Positions 36,848 through 45,412 of a stretch of DNA of 64,000 nt are shown here, piece by piece. A program made the position numbers and the translations under genes. Every line of letters begins with the position of its first letter. The first letter of the stretch is position 1. Source of the stretch: Elusimicrobiota bacterium (GTDB taxonomy: Bacteria; Elusimicrobiota; Elusimicrobia; FEN-1173); the NCBI GenBank assembly GCA_016722575.1, contig JADKIY010000005.1, positions 160,645 to 224,644 on the forward strand. Direction: 5' to 3'. A model generated the notes under the pieces. That model made no database searches and was not told the origin of the DNA. It saw nothing but the letters and a program-made list of their open reading frames with translations.

Positions 36848-36860
36848 CGCTTTCATAAAA

Positions 36861-36896
36861 AAGGCCCATCCCCCGGAGGGGATGGGCCTTTTTGCT
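36861..36896. terminator. Bidirectional intrinsic terminator
   Basis: Perfect 13-bp stem AAGGCCCATCCCC / GGGGATGGGCCTT with a 4-base loop, flanked by A-run on the left and T-run on the right. Serves the plus-strand oxidoreductase gene and the minus-strand rplA between which it lies. Confidence 0.92.
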
Positions 36897-36910
36897 TTTA
36901 AGAGGTTCTC

Positions 36911-37597
36911 TTACTTCGAGGCCGACTCGGTGACGACCGACACGCTGGGGCCCATGGTGGACGCCAGGTTGACGGTGCGGACGTAGGTCCCTTTGGCGGC
37001 CGAGGGGCGGGCCGCGGCGATCGCGTCCAGGAGCGCCCGGGCGTTTTCCACCAATTTGTTTTCGGGGAAGGAGGCCTTGCCCAGAATCGAATGGATGATG
37101 GCGTAGTCGTCCATCTTGAATTCGATGCGGCCGGCTTTCAGTTCCTTGACCGTTCGCGCCAGATCGAAGGTGACCGTGCCGGATTTGGGGTTGGGCATCA
37201 AGCCCTTGGGGCCGAGGATTTTGGCCAGTTTGGTGAGGTCCTTCATGGCGTCCGGCGTACAGACGAGCACGTCGAAATCCAGCCAGCCTTTGGAAATCTT
37301 TTCAATGACGTCGGCGTCCCCGGCTTCGTCGGCGCCGGCGGTCTGGGCTTCCTTGATTTTCTCGCCCTTGGCGATGACGACGACTTTCTTGGATTTTCCC
37401 GTGCCGTGGGGCAGGGCCACCGTGCCGCGGACTTTCTGCTCGCCCTTGGTCGGGTCGACGCCCAGGCGCACGTGGATCTCCACGGTTTCGTCGAATTTGG
37501 CTTTGGCGGTCTGCTTGATCAACGCCACGGCTTCTTCGAGGGGGTACTTTTTGGAGGGAACGATTTTCTTCTGCAACTCGGTCAGGCGACGGCTCAT
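36911..37597 (-). CDS. rplA: 50S ribosomal protein L1
   Basis: 228 aa. Shows KKYPLEEAVALIKQTAKAKFDETVEIHVRLGVDP, VALPHGTGKSKKVVVIAKGEK, LMPNPKSGTVT and KAGRIEFKMDD, all standard L1 blocks. It binds 23S rRNA at the L1 stalk and usually represses its own mRNA. Ends at the 36861 terminator, so rplJ, rplL and rpoBC, which usually follow, are not here. GGAGAAGAG lies upstream of ATG 37597. Confidence 0.97.
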   Translation of the reverse strand: MSRRLTELQKKIVPSKKYPLEEAVALIKQTAKAKFDETVEIHVRLGVDPTKGEQKVRGTVALPHGTGKSKKVVVIAKGEKIKEAQTAGADEAGDADVIEKISKGWLDFDVLVCTPDAMKDLTKLAKILGPKGLMPNPKSGTVTFDLARTVKELKAGRIEFKMDDYAIIHSILGKASFPENKLVENARALLDAIAAARPSAAKGTYVRTVNLASTMGPSVSVVTESASK

Positions 37598-37686
37598 GGT
37601 TTTCTCTCTTCTCCCCCGCGCGGAACGCTCCCTCCTCCCCGTCGAACGGCGGCGGGGCGAGGTGTCGGGGAGGGTTTGGATTTAAA

Positions 37687-38121
37687 TCAGTCGGCGGTTT
37701 CGACGCCCATGCTGCGGGCGGTGCCCTTGACCATTTGAATGGCGGCTTCGAGGTTCGGGGCGTTCAAATCCGGCATCTTCTGCTTGGCGATGTCTTCCAA
37801 CTGGGCCCGGGAGAGTTTCCCCACCTTGGTTTTGTTGGGTTCCGCGCTCGCTTTGGCCAGTCCGGCGGCCTTCTTGATGAGGGCGGAGACCGGCGGCATC
37901 TTGGTGATGAAGGAAAAGGAACGGTCTTCGAACACCGTGATCACGGCGGGAATGGTCATCCCGGCTTCCATGGTCTTGGTGCGTTCGTTGAACTGCTTGC
38001 AGAAATCCATGATGTTGACGCCGTGCTGGCCCAACGCGGGGCCCACGGGCGGCGCCGGGTTCGCCCCGCCGGCCGGGATTTGGAGTTTGATTTGTGTTTT
38101 GACTTTTTTCTGTGGGGGCAT
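37687..38121 (-). CDS. rplK: 50S ribosomal protein L11
   Basis: 144 aa. KLQIPAGGANPAPPVGPALGQHGVNIMDFCKQFNERT is the L11 N-terminal signature; the C-terminal rRNA-binding domain has KKAAGLAKASAEPNKTKVGKLSRAQLEDIAKQKMPDLNA and GTARSMGVE. Part of the stalk base where EF-Tu and EF-G act. Cotranscribed between nusG and rplA; 89 bases of GC-rich spacer precede rplA. Confidence 0.97.
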   Translation of the reverse strand: MPPQKKVKTQIKLQIPAGGANPAPPVGPALGQHGVNIMDFCKQFNERTKTMEAGMTIPAVITVFEDRSFSFITKMPPVSALIKKAAGLAKASAEPNKTKVGKLSRAQLEDIAKQKMPDLNAPNLEAAIQMVKGTARSMGVETAD

Positions 38122-38132
38122 GGGGGGCCTCG

Positions 38133-38663
38133 TTAAAGTTTTTCAACCTGCAGGTAATCCAACTCGACGGGCGTCGCCCGACCGAAGATGGACACGGTGA
38201 CCTTCAACTTCGCGCGGTCTTCGTTCACTTCCTCGACCACGCCGATAAAGTGCCGGAACGGACCTTCCTTGATGCGGATGTTCTCGCCCTTGTCGAACAG
38301 GACCGCCGGCCGGGGCTTGTGGTCCGCGGGGGCTTCCGTGAGCTGCAGCAGGGACGAAATTTCCGATTCGGGCAGGGGCGTGGGTTTGACGCCGCCCAAA
38401 AAGCCGGTGACGCCCGCCGTGTTCCGAACCATCCAGTACGTCTGGTTGTCCACGTCCATGTCCACCAGGACGTAGCCGGGGAAAAATTTGCGTTTTTTGA
38501 CCTGGCGCTTGTTGCGCCGCAGCTCCACCACGTCTTCGGTGGGGATCAGCAGTTTGTGAAATTTGTCGGCCAGGCCGTTTTGGGCCGCCGTCTTTTCCAA
38601 GGACGCTTTGACCTTGTCTTCGTGTCCGGAGTAAGTGTGAATGACGTACCAAGCTCGCGCCAC
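38133..38663 (-). CDS. nusG: Transcription termination/antitermination factor NusG
   Basis: 176 aa. NGN domain begins ARAWYVIHTYSGHEDKVKASLEK, continues FFPGYVLVDMDVDNQTYWMVRNTAGVTGFLG; a C-terminal KOW domain carries FDKGENIRIKEGPFRHFIGVVEEVNEDRAKLKVTVSIFGRATPVELDYLQVE. Start GTG 38663, chosen by family alignment and AAAGGA five bases upstream; the open frame to 38792 runs back over a structured spacer and secE. The upstream spacer holds a two-part hairpin element (see 38677). Confidence 0.96.
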   Translation of the reverse strand: MARAWYVIHTYSGHEDKVKASLEKTAAQNGLADKFHKLLIPTEDVVELRRNKRQVKKRKFFPGYVLVDMDVDNQTYWMVRNTAGVTGFLGGVKPTPLPESEISSLLQLTEAPADHKPRPAVLFDKGENIRIKEGPFRHFIGVVEEVNEDRAKLKVTVSIFGRATPVELDYLQVEKL

Positions 38664-38676
38664 ATTGATCCTTTCT

Positions 38677-38731
38677 AACGGAGAAGTCGGGCCTCTGGCC
38701 CGCCGTTGTCCCGAAAGCTCTGCGTCGGGGC
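38677..38731 (-). repeat. Structured repeat element, copy A (conserved 12-base loop)
   Basis: Between secE and nusG. Reading the minus strand: a 6-bp hairpin whose 12-base loop is ACGCAGAGCTTT. It is followed by an outer stem AACGG/CCGTT enclosing a 6-bp CGGGCC/GGCCCG hairpin. The same loop and architecture recur at 45412-45470 with different but still paired stems. One side of the first stem overlaps the last base of the secE stop codon. Confidence 0.7.
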
Positions 38732-38910
38732 TAGACGAACAACGAGAAGGCCTTGGCGACGATAATGTCCAAGAGGCCCACGTAAATCGCAAACACCACC
38801 ACGAACAACACCACCAGCCAAGTCGACGCGATCATTTGATTCCGCGACAACCAGGAAACCAGCTTCAACTCGTTCCAGGCTTCCTTCAAAAACTTAATCA
38901 GCTCGCGCAT
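38731..38910 (-). CDS. secE: Preprotein translocase subunit SecE
   Basis: 59 aa single-span membrane protein. N-terminal amphipathic RELIKFLKEAWNELKLVSWLSRNQ, then one membrane helix (STWLVVLFVVVFAIYVGLLDIIV) and a short tail. Forms the SecYEG channel. Position directly before nusG is the standard secE-nusG order. ATG 38910 is about 97 bases from the inferred transcription start at ~39007. It was too short to be an obvious reading frame and is called from translation plus context. Confidence 0.93.
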   Translation of the reverse strand: MRELIKFLKEAWNELKLVSWLSRNQMIASTWLVVLFVVVFAIYVGLLDIIVAKAFSLFV

Positions 38911-39013
38911 TGAACGTCCGCTCCTTGATCCAAGCCAATAAACGAAGAAAACCCTTCGTCCCGAACCGCAACCGCTTTTAAATTGGATGGGGGTTGACTA
39001 GGAAAGCGAGAGA

Positions 39014-39042
39014 ATATTAAACAATTCGGAAGAGGGCGTCAA
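39014..39042 (-). promoter_or_regulatory. Sigma-70-type promoter of the secE-nusG-rplK-rplA operon
   Basis: Minus strand TTGACG (39042-39037), 17-base spacer, TAATAT (39019-39014). It predicts a start near 39007 and a ~97-base leader. On the plus strand TTGACT at 38994 and TATTAA at 39015 (15-base spacer) could be an overlapping promoter for the gene at 39145, but that spacing is poor. Confidence 0.6.
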
Positions 39043-39144
39043 TACGTTCCGGCCGCCTTTTACCCCCGCGCGCGGGGAGGTCCTTTTTCCGTCGGAAATG
39101 TTAGGATATCTTTTCCATCGTCGCTTCAAAAAAGGACCGAACCC

Positions 39145-40203
39145 ATGACCGTCTCCTCCCGTTTCGCGTGGTGCGCCGTTTTTCTCGCGGGCGTCGCCCG
39201 CCCCGTGGCCGGCGGCCCGTTGACGACCCGGCCCTCCGCCGGCGGCCTGTGGGCCCAATCCTACGTTAACGAAGGCGACCAGCGTCCTTTTGAAATCCAG
39301 CCGGCTTTCCACTTCCACAACTACGGGTTTACCGCCGGTTACAATCAGCGATTCTTGACCCATTGGATCGGCGGCCTGTCCCTGGCCCGGCACAACGACC
39401 ATTTCGAATACCCCGACACGCGGGTGGACACCCACGCCCGGGGACTGCAACCCGCCGCGCGGTTGTATTACGACCGCGGCCGCTTTTTGGCCTCCCTCAC
39501 CAGTTCGGTCATGACCTACCGAAGCAACGTGGAACAAGCGCTGGACGGCCCCGGCGGGGTTTTTACCGACGCGCGGGCGCAAACCCTGCGCTCTTACCAG
39601 CAGGCGGTTTACGTGCAATACAATTTCGGCTCAGCGGTCTATCCCACCTTCCCCCGAATCTACAAGTTGTCGGCGCGATTTCCCGTCCGACCCCGCCGAA
39701 CCCTGCGGGACTTGGAGGGCGGCCCTCGGGCCGACGTGGACCGGGTCTACCCATCCTTAAACGACGCGGGCCGCACGGTGCTGGCTCCCTGGGCCCGGCT
39801 GACGGACCGGGACGACAAAGTGGACGGCTACGCCCTGCGCGGAACCACCCCCGCCACCGACTACGCCGTGTTGCCCTATCATCAGCGGTTTCGAAAGGGA
39901 ACCCTGGGCTTGGACGCTGGGTACTACATCGTTCCCGAAACGGTTCTTTTGGTCGTGAGCGGCGGCTGGACCCGGGAATTGAAGCGAAATCACGTCCAGT
40001 GGGAAAGCCGCTTGTTGTCCGATCCCCCCGGGGTGACTTACCACAACGAAGCCCCGCGCGCGCCGGCCAACACCTACGAGGTCGGCGGCGGGGCTCGGGT
40101 GTTCACCGGCTGGGGCGTGGCCGTCCGTTTGATGTACCGCCACGTCCAAACCCAACGATTTAAAAGCGGCACCTACTCCTTCAACCTCGAATACGGGCTT
40201 TGA
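39145..40203 (+). CDS. Outer-membrane beta-barrel protein
   Basis: 352 aa. Signal peptide (about residues 1-22, cleavage near VAGGP). The rest alternates polar and aromatic residues in strand-sized steps (FHFHNYGFTAGYNQRFL, RLYYDRGRFLASLTSSVMTYRSN, AVYVQYNFGSAVY, GTLGLDAGYYIVPETVLLVVSGGWTRE, GWGVAVRLMYRHVQTQ) and ends in SFNLEYGL, a barrel-type terminal strand, though with Leu rather than Phe at the end. It is a porin- or autotransporter-barrel-like protein of unknown cargo. AAAGGA lies upstream of the ATG. Starts a plus-strand block inserted between secE and tRNA-Trp. Confidence 0.75.
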   Translation: MTVSSRFAWCAVFLAGVARPVAGGPLTTRPSAGGLWAQSYVNEGDQRPFEIQPAFHFHNYGFTAGYNQRFLTHWIGGLSLARHNDHFEYPDTRVDTHARGLQPAARLYYDRGRFLASLTSSVMTYRSNVEQALDGPGGVFTDARAQTLRSYQQAVYVQYNFGSAVYPTFPRIYKLSARFPVRPRRTLRDLEGGPRADVDRVYPSLNDAGRTVLAPWARLTDRDDKVDGYALRGTTPATDYAVLPYHQRFRKGTLGLDAGYYIVPETVLLVVSGGWTRELKRNHVQWESRLLSDPPGVTYHNEAPRAPANTYEVGGGARVFTGWGVAVRLMYRHVQTQRFKSGTYSFNLEYGL

Positions 40204-40541
40204 GGGAGTGGGTTCTTTCCCGCGTGAAACTTAGCACCGGGAGCCGGCCCAGCTTCCCTACGTTCCGTTCCCCCCTCCGGTGGGAGTGACCGGGGGGGGG
40301 CAATCGGGGCGTCGACCGGGGACCGGCGAAATGGTTCCTCCACGCGGCCTGATTTTCGGCGGTTCTGTGAAAAGGACGCGTGGTCCAACCAACACGCGTA
40401 ATCCCAGAATTGGCCATTTTGGCGCATGAAATCAGGGAAAGGGGCGCTGGCAAATGGGAATCTTTGAGGCCCTGTTTTTTTTGGGAGGAATAATATTGTT
40501 TCCCATCGAAAACGCGGTGGATTTGTGAAAGGGGTTGGGGC
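40204..40541. other. Intergenic region without a recognised gene
   Basis: About 340 bases between the barrel gene and the pilus promoter. I see C- and G-runs (a nine-base G-run near 40292), a T8 run near 40476 without a stem, and the AT-rich ATAATATTG near 40490, but no convincing gene, terminator or known riboswitch. Confidence 0.5.
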
Positions 40542-40570
40542 TTGCGTTCAACGATCCGCGGCACTATACT
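40542..40570 (+). promoter_or_regulatory. Sigma-70-type promoter of the pseudopilin operon
   Basis: TTGCGT (40542-40547), 17-base spacer, TATACT (40565-40570). The start would fall near 40577, giving a ~33-base leader with AAGGGA before ATG 40610. Confidence 0.65.
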
Positions 40571-40609
40571 TGGGTGAAACGTCCATGCGAACGAACCAAA
40601 AGGGATAAC

Positions 40610-42613
40610 ATGAATATTCTCAAAAAGATTCGTTCAACCGAAGGACTGACCATGGTCGAAGTTTTGATCACGGCCGCCGTTTTTGGGATTTTGGCCCTGA
40701 TCATCGCCAAGTCTTTTTTCAACACCCATCGATTGTCGGTCAACGCGACCGATCAAATGGAGGCGGCCCGCCTTTCGGAATTAATCATCAACCGCATGCA
40801 ATCGGCAAACTATTACCACGTTTTGGGAGCCGATTCGAGCACCAAGGCCGGGAACTGCGCCTCGACGTCCGCCTTCGTCTCCGGGGGCGCCGCCTATCCG
40901 ACGAATTACCTGGTCCAATGGGCCACCTCGCCCATGCTGGGAACTCTTAACGACATCGATGCCCAAGTGATTGCCGCGGGGTTTACCCGCTGGAGAATGC
41001 AGGTTCAAGCCGTCCGCCGGGACTCCTCCGACACCGACAACGACGCCTCTTACGTTGATTTCATCCCCTTCTCCGACGCCAACCGAGATTCCCACGACGA
41101 ATACGACAATCAATTGGTGTTCCAGGGTTGCAACGGGGACAACGATTTTAACGACGTGTGCGGGAGTGTGCCCGAGTTCCCGGACTCCCACATGAAGCAG
41201 GTCGATGTGTTTCTTTACAAAGGATCGAAGCAATATTCCCGCCTCGGGTTCCTTTTGTCACAGGAAAAACTCACGGGCAATCAAGGGATCTCGGGGGAGA
41301 GCCCCCTCAAATTCAACGTTGACGATCCCTGGGGCGGTTGCCGGATTTACACCCGAACGGCCGCCACCCAGTTGTATTTGGACACGCCGCCCGTGGCCCC
41401 CGATTTTTTCCGTTACTGGGACTACACGGCCATCCCCGCGGCCAAAACCTGGAAGGACGGCGCACGGCGCGTGGACACTGGGTCAAACTTGACCCTGTCG
41501 GTGTATTCCCAATCCGGGGCCCAATATGAAATCGGTTATTCCACCCGATTCCCGGACCCGGACCCGGCCAACCGAACCTTCCTGGGCGGCATCATTCCCC
41601 AGGGGCTAGGGGCCAACATCGTCGCCGCCAACGGCACGAACCGAGTCCCCATCGATCCGGTAACCTCCAATGCCAACGACCTCCTCCGAGACCTGTTGAT
41701 GCTGGAGCGCAACCAAGTTCTTTTCGGCCGGGCGAACCAGGGGGGGCAATATTCCCCCTGGAACGTCGTTCCCCTCTACACCGACGCCACCCCGCCGCGT
41801 CTATGCACGGCGGGCGCCCCCTGCCCCGCCGCGGGCGCGGACATCCTTCAACCGGCCGCCAACGAAACCATCTACACCCGAACCTTTCCCCCCTTCGCCG
41901 TGGTGATCGACACCCCTTCCCCCGGGGGGTATGCCGCCGCCGGTCTGGTCCCCTCGGTCATGAGCATGGCGACCATGACGGTGGCGGTTCCCGCCGTGGT
42001 GGGGAACATTCAATACAATCAATTCAAGACCGAAACGCAGGCGACCACCCCCAAAGGCAACGCCGGAAATCCGGCCGTCGTCAAGATGATTTTCGTCGAC
42101 ACCACCACGATGTTGCCCCACCTCCTAAGCAACGCTGGCAACGGCAAGGTCAACATGCGAGCCGAATTCGGCGACGCGGCCACCTACAAGTCCAGCCACA
42201 CGTGGAGTTTTGTCATCGACGAAGGAGCTTATCTTCTGGACGCGTCCACCCCCGTCGTCACGCCGATTTCGCCGTTGGGAGTCACGGGCACGAACCCGGC
42301 GATCCAATTTCATGTTTCAGACGGAGGCGTGGGGGGCAGCGGCGCCGACCCCTATAGCCTTCAAATTTTTATTTCAACGCCTTCCGTGGCGCCCGTTTTC
42401 CAGCTTTTCTTCAGCACGATGATTTACGCGGTCCCAGGGGCTTTCATTCCCCTTTCGTCCTACACCAAAGACGGCGCCTTCGACGTCAACTACACGACCA
42501 CCACCCTGGTTTCCACCGGAACCTACGGCGTTCAAATCATGATCGCGGACCACGCGGGGATCCCCAACGACTTCTCTGTCTTCCCCGCCACGTGGTCCTT
42601 CGAGATCCCATGA
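40610..42613 (+). CDS. Large prepilin-type N-methylation protein (minor pseudopilin)
   Basis: 667 aa. The class III leader reads MNILKKIRSTEG, then LTMVEVLITAAVFGILALIIAKSFF, i.e. prepilin cleavage after Gly with Glu at mature position 5 and a hydrophobic N-terminal helix. The very long remainder is Asp/Asn/Gly/Pro-rich and beta-strand-like with Ig-type pieces near the end (PVVTPISPLGVTGTNPAIQFHVSDGG). Such long pseudopilins often sit at the tip of type IV pili or act as adhesins. The ATG has AAGGGA five bases upstream. First of three coupled genes. Confidence 0.82.
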   Translation: MNILKKIRSTEGLTMVEVLITAAVFGILALIIAKSFFNTHRLSVNATDQMEAARLSELIINRMQSANYYHVLGADSSTKAGNCASTSAFVSGGAAYPTNYLVQWATSPMLGTLNDIDAQVIAAGFTRWRMQVQAVRRDSSDTDNDASYVDFIPFSDANRDSHDEYDNQLVFQGCNGDNDFNDVCGSVPEFPDSHMKQVDVFLYKGSKQYSRLGFLLSQEKLTGNQGISGESPLKFNVDDPWGGCRIYTRTAATQLYLDTPPVAPDFFRYWDYTAIPAAKTWKDGARRVDTGSNLTLSVYSQSGAQYEIGYSTRFPDPDPANRTFLGGIIPQGLGANIVAANGTNRVPIDPVTSNANDLLRDLLMLERNQVLFGRANQGGQYSPWNVVPLYTDATPPRLCTAGAPCPAAGADILQPAANETIYTRTFPPFAVVIDTPSPGGYAAAGLVPSVMSMATMTVAVPAVVGNIQYNQFKTETQATTPKGNAGNPAVVKMIFVDTTTMLPHLLSNAGNGKVNMRAEFGDAATYKSSHTWSFVIDEGAYLLDASTPVVTPISPLGVTGTNPAIQFHVSDGGVGGSGADPYSLQIFISTPSVAPVFQLFFSTMIYAVPGAFIPLSSYTKDGAFDVNYTTTTLVSTGTYGVQIMIADHAGIPNDFSVFPATWSFEIP

Positions 42614-43410
42614 AGTCGACGCGAACGGTCGGCGGCTTTTCCGTGATTGAAATCGTCGTGGTGTTGGCGATTTTGGGCATTTTACTGTCGGTGATTGGAG
42701 GCTTCCTTAAAATCACCCTGAAAGACATTTTCAAATCGGGGCGCAAAACCGAGGCCGAGGACAGCCTCCGCCACGTCCTCGATATTTTCACCCGGGATTT
42801 CGGCGACATCACCGACGTCCTTCAAGCCGATCCCCAGACCATCGTTTTCGCGTGCAATTCCCATCGCGTGCCGGGGGGAGCGTACAATTACCTCAAGACC
42901 GACCAGGACAACGACGCCATGAACATCGCCACCAGCCCCTTCAACGCCCGGTTCACCGGCTACGACCTTGACGATGAATCCGACAACGGGGACACCCGGG
43001 TCGATTTCCGTTCGTCTCTGAAGTTGATCGGCGATAAACTGGTTCAGAAGGACATTCTCAATCAACCCGACCCGGCGATCGCCGGGGATTGGGACTCCCT
43101 GACCTTCAGCAACCAGAGAACCATCGCCGTGAACGTGAGCACTTTCGCTTTGACCTATTACGGGGGATTGGCCTATCTGTCCCCGCCGCACGACGACAAC
43201 GCCGATGGCGTGGTCACCGCGGTGGAAATCGACAGCGGAACGGTGGGCGGCAACAACAGCGGGACCCTGGACCTGCAGAGTGAAAGGGACAAGCTATCGA
43301 TCCTTCGTGTCACCCTCGGGATCCGGCATTCGAAGACCAGCGTGGACATATCGACCGCCACCACGGAAATCGTACTGCCTTTGGTGCCGCTGAAACGGAG
43401 GATTCCATGA
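42610..43410 (+). CDS. Prepilin-type protein (PilW/PulJ-like)
   Basis: 266 aa. Leader MKSTRTVGG then FSVIEIVVVLAILGILLSVIGG, with prepilin cleavage after Gly-Gly and Glu5. Body contains DSLRHVLDIFTRDFGDITDVLQADPQTIVFACNS, resembling PilW/PulJ-type minor pilins, and ends in a strand-rich region. ATG 42610 overlaps the previous stop (ATGA), and its own stop overlaps the next start, so the three genes form one operon. Confidence 0.82.
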   Translation: MKSTRTVGGFSVIEIVVVLAILGILLSVIGGFLKITLKDIFKSGRKTEAEDSLRHVLDIFTRDFGDITDVLQADPQTIVFACNSHRVPGGAYNYLKTDQDNDAMNIATSPFNARFTGYDLDDESDNGDTRVDFRSSLKLIGDKLVQKDILNQPDPAIAGDWDSLTFSNQRTIAVNVSTFALTYYGGLAYLSPPHDDNADGVVTAVEIDSGTVGGNNSGTLDLQSERDKLSILRVTLGIRHSKTSVDISTATTEIVLPLVPLKRRIP

Positions 43411-44306
43411 CCGTCCGCCGGCCCGATCGCGAGTGTTTAACCCGGGGAACGGCGCTTCTTCCCGTGATGCTTATTTTCATCATCCTGCTTCCGTTGATCT
43501 TGCTTCTGGTCAAGAAAATGGTCCTGCACAACACCTTCAGTTTCCGCGACAAAGCCTATCGAGGCTCCCGGGGCCTCGCCTCCAACGCCTTGACGGACTA
43601 CATGCGCCAGTTTTCCGAGGATTATCGGGCGGATTTTTATCAAGATTACAAACTCCGCCGGAATTGGAATTACAGTTCGTTGTCCTATTCGGGCGTGGGC
43701 CTTTCCAGCACCACCTACAATTACCGTATCGACCCGGTCGCTTTAAGCACCTCCGAAGTCCGAAAAAACCGCGTTTTCGTTTTCCGGAACATCGGCTACT
43801 TTCAAAGCCGAGAAGATCTCAAGAAATCCCAAGGCGGCGCCATCCAATTCAAATCCGATTTGGCGCGGTTTGAATTGATCGCCTTCAACTCGCTGGCCAT
43901 CAACACCAACGACCCCCTGGATGGGAGAACCCTCGAATCCGTTTGGATTCGGGGCAATCTTTCATTCCCCTCGGCGGTTGACTTCAAAATCAACGGGCCC
44001 TACGCGTTCTCCCAATTTGTCACTTCCGGGGTCATCGTCGTCAACGGAAACATCAGCGACAGCCGCCTTAAAATGGACAACAACGCCCGGGTCTACCATT
44101 CCGGAGCCGCCAATTTCGACGCGGGATTCACCCCTTCGGCAAACGAGAACATCAACTACATCCCCCCCGAACTCACTCCGGGGAAACTCCCCCCCACCGG
44201 GGGGATGGCCTTCGTCGACCCCTTTCAAGATTTAACCTACTACCAATCCCACTTCGCCACGTCCACCGTGGTTCCGGCCACGATCACGTTTACCGCGCGG
44301 GGGTAG
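43407..44306 (+). CDS. PilX-like pilus protein, N-terminal fragment (frameshifted)
   Basis: 299 aa up to a premature TAG. N-terminus LTRGTALLPVMLIFIILLPLILLLVKKM is a membrane anchor placed like that of PilX-type proteins, but without the prepilin Glu. Then come a helical FSEDYRADFYQDYKLRRNW region and a beta-helix-like stretch (ESVWIRGNLSFPSAVDFKING, GVIVVNGNISDSRLKMDNNARVYHSG). The reading frame breaks at a GGGGG run near 44300: adding one G joins TFTARG to VDINSGAGNVPFAIDP of the next fragment. Probably a single ~460-aa protein. Confidence 0.75.
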   Translation: MTVRRPDRECLTRGTALLPVMLIFIILLPLILLLVKKMVLHNTFSFRDKAYRGSRGLASNALTDYMRQFSEDYRADFYQDYKLRRNWNYSSLSYSGVGLSSTTYNYRIDPVALSTSEVRKNRVFVFRNIGYFQSREDLKKSQGGAIQFKSDLARFELIAFNSLAINTNDPLDGRTLESVWIRGNLSFPSAVDFKINGPYAFSQFVTSGVIVVNGNISDSRLKMDNNARVYHSGAANFDAGFTPSANENINYIPPELTPGKLPPTGGMAFVDPFQDLTYYQSHFATSTVVPATITFTARG

Positions 44307-44329
44307 ACATCAACAGCGGGGCTGGCAAC

Positions 44330-44788
44330 GTGCCTTTCGCAATCGACCCGACGCAGGGGGCCACCATTCTGGGGAATGGCGCGCCGTTGTACATCCAAAA
44401 CGGAACGGGGATTTACCGGAAGGTCCTGATCGTCACCGTTGGGGGAAGTTCGGTCACGGTGAACGGGGCATTGGCGTACCACTCCAACGCCACAAAATCT
44501 TCCAGCGGGGAGGTTTTGGCCGTTCTTTCCGACGGAGATCTCGTTTTTAAAGGAAACAACAACCACGACGTGGTCGGTCTCTATTACGTATCGGACGCCC
44601 TGCGGGTCATCGATGCGGGGAATAAGGTGACCGCACGGGGATCGGTGATCCTGGGAATCGCCCACGCGGGGATAACGACGAGCGACAACAGCGAATTCGA
44701 CATAAAAATCGACACCGGATTAAGAAGCAACCTGCCGGCCGGATTGCCGGAACAGCCCAGCGTGGCCGATCTGCGCGTCACGAACTGA
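44330..44788 (+). CDS. PilX-like pilus protein, C-terminal fragment
   Basis: 152 aa continuing the frame lost at ~44300. Repeating short strands (VLIVTVGGSSVTVNGALAYHSNA, AVLSDGDLVFKGNNNHDVVGLYYV, DAGNKVTARGSVILGIAH) look like a right-handed beta-helix, similar to the fragment before it. The listed start is simply the first in-frame start codon in the second frame; the true protein begins at 43407. No separate promoter or ribosome site is seen. Confidence 0.65.
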   Translation: MPFAIDPTQGATILGNGAPLYIQNGTGIYRKVLIVTVGGSSVTVNGALAYHSNATKSSSGEVLAVLSDGDLVFKGNNNHDVVGLYYVSDALRVIDAGNKVTARGSVILGIAHAGITTSDNSEFDIKIDTGLRSNLPAGLPEQPSVADLRVTN

Positions 44789-44980
44789 CCCTTTCCCCTC
44801 CTCCGGGCCCCCCCGGAAAGCCCCAAATTAATTAAGAAATACATCCCGCCAAGCGCTTGGGGCTCTGGCGTTTCCGTTGAAATCGAATTTCTTTTGGGCT
44901 TAGGCCATTTGGGCCTGGGGCGTTGGGATGGGCGCCTTAAAACGCGTATTCCGTTGTTCTTGTGGCCCATGAACCTGCAC
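44789..44980. other. Spacer with hairpins, no gene seen
   Basis: Contains TCCGGG/CCCGGA hairpin at 44802-44817 (no T-run, so a weak terminator at best), a perfect 12-base palindrome CCAAGCGCTTGG near 44854, and AGGCC/GGCCT near 44900. I see no coding region. Confidence 0.5.
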
Positions 44981-45338
44981 GGCAGGGGCGGAAGGACAAC
45001 GGGCCCATCCTTAGGGCGGGAGGATTCCCGCCTCGATTCAACCAATTGCCTTGGGGCAAGCGGGGCGACCGGGAACGGTGAAGGTTCTCGTCCAAGGTTG
45101 GCGTTAGCCAACGTCCCGGTTAGTCGGAAGGGACCCAAAGAATCACTATTTATTTTAAATGGCAGGGGCGGAAGGACAACGGGCACAGCCCTAGGTCGGG
45201 AGGATTCCCGCCTCGATTCAACCGCTTGCCTTGGGCAAGCGGGGCGACCGCGAACCGTGAAGGTTCTCGTCCAACGTTGGCGTTAGCCAACGTCCCGGTT
45301 AGTCGGAAGGGACCCAAAGAATCACTTTTATTTTAAAT
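44981..45338. repeat. Two tandem ~180-bp repeats, each starting with the tRNA-Trp 3' end
   Basis: Unit 1 44981-45160 and unit 2 45161-45338 are near-identical. Each begins with the 17 bases GGCAGGGGCGGAAGGAC, which are also the 3' end of the tRNA-Trp gene that follows (45339). Each unit folds into several hairpins: CGGGA/TCCCG, CTTGCC/GGCAAG, GAAC(C)/(G)GTTC and GTTGGC-GTTA-GCCAAC. Unit 2 has better-paired stems than unit 1. No protein is encoded. Origin may be an integration-site remnant or slippage duplication. Confidence 0.85.
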
Positions 45339-45412
45339 GGCAGGGGCGGAAGGACTCGAACCTTCAGTCCCGGTTTTGGAGACCGGTGGTTTGCCAGTTA
45401 ACCGACGCCCCC
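45338..45412 (-). tRNA. tRNA-Trp (anticodon CCA)
   Basis: Complete cloverleaf on the minus strand: acceptor GGGGGCG/CGCCCCT (first pair G-U), D-stem GGTT/AACC, anticodon stem CCGGT/ACCGG with loop CTCCAAA, T-stem GAAGG/CCTTC with TTCGAGT loop, discriminator G and encoded CCA. This is the tRNA that commonly lies between tuf and secE. A reading frame from the gene upstream runs into its first 15 bases. Confidence 0.97.

Noticed and set aside
38994..39020. Strong plus-strand promoter for the barrel gene
   Set aside because: TTGACT and TATTAA are only 15 bases apart; the minus-strand promoter over the same bases is much better. Noted but not listed separately.
39145..44788. Complete type IV pilus assembly locus
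   Set aside because: Only pseudopilin-like structural proteins are present; no PilB, PilC, PilD or secretin here, so assembly must be encoded elsewhere.
44981..45338. CRISPR array
   Set aside because: Only two units of ~180 bases that are similar throughout; no short repeats with unique spacers and no cas genes.
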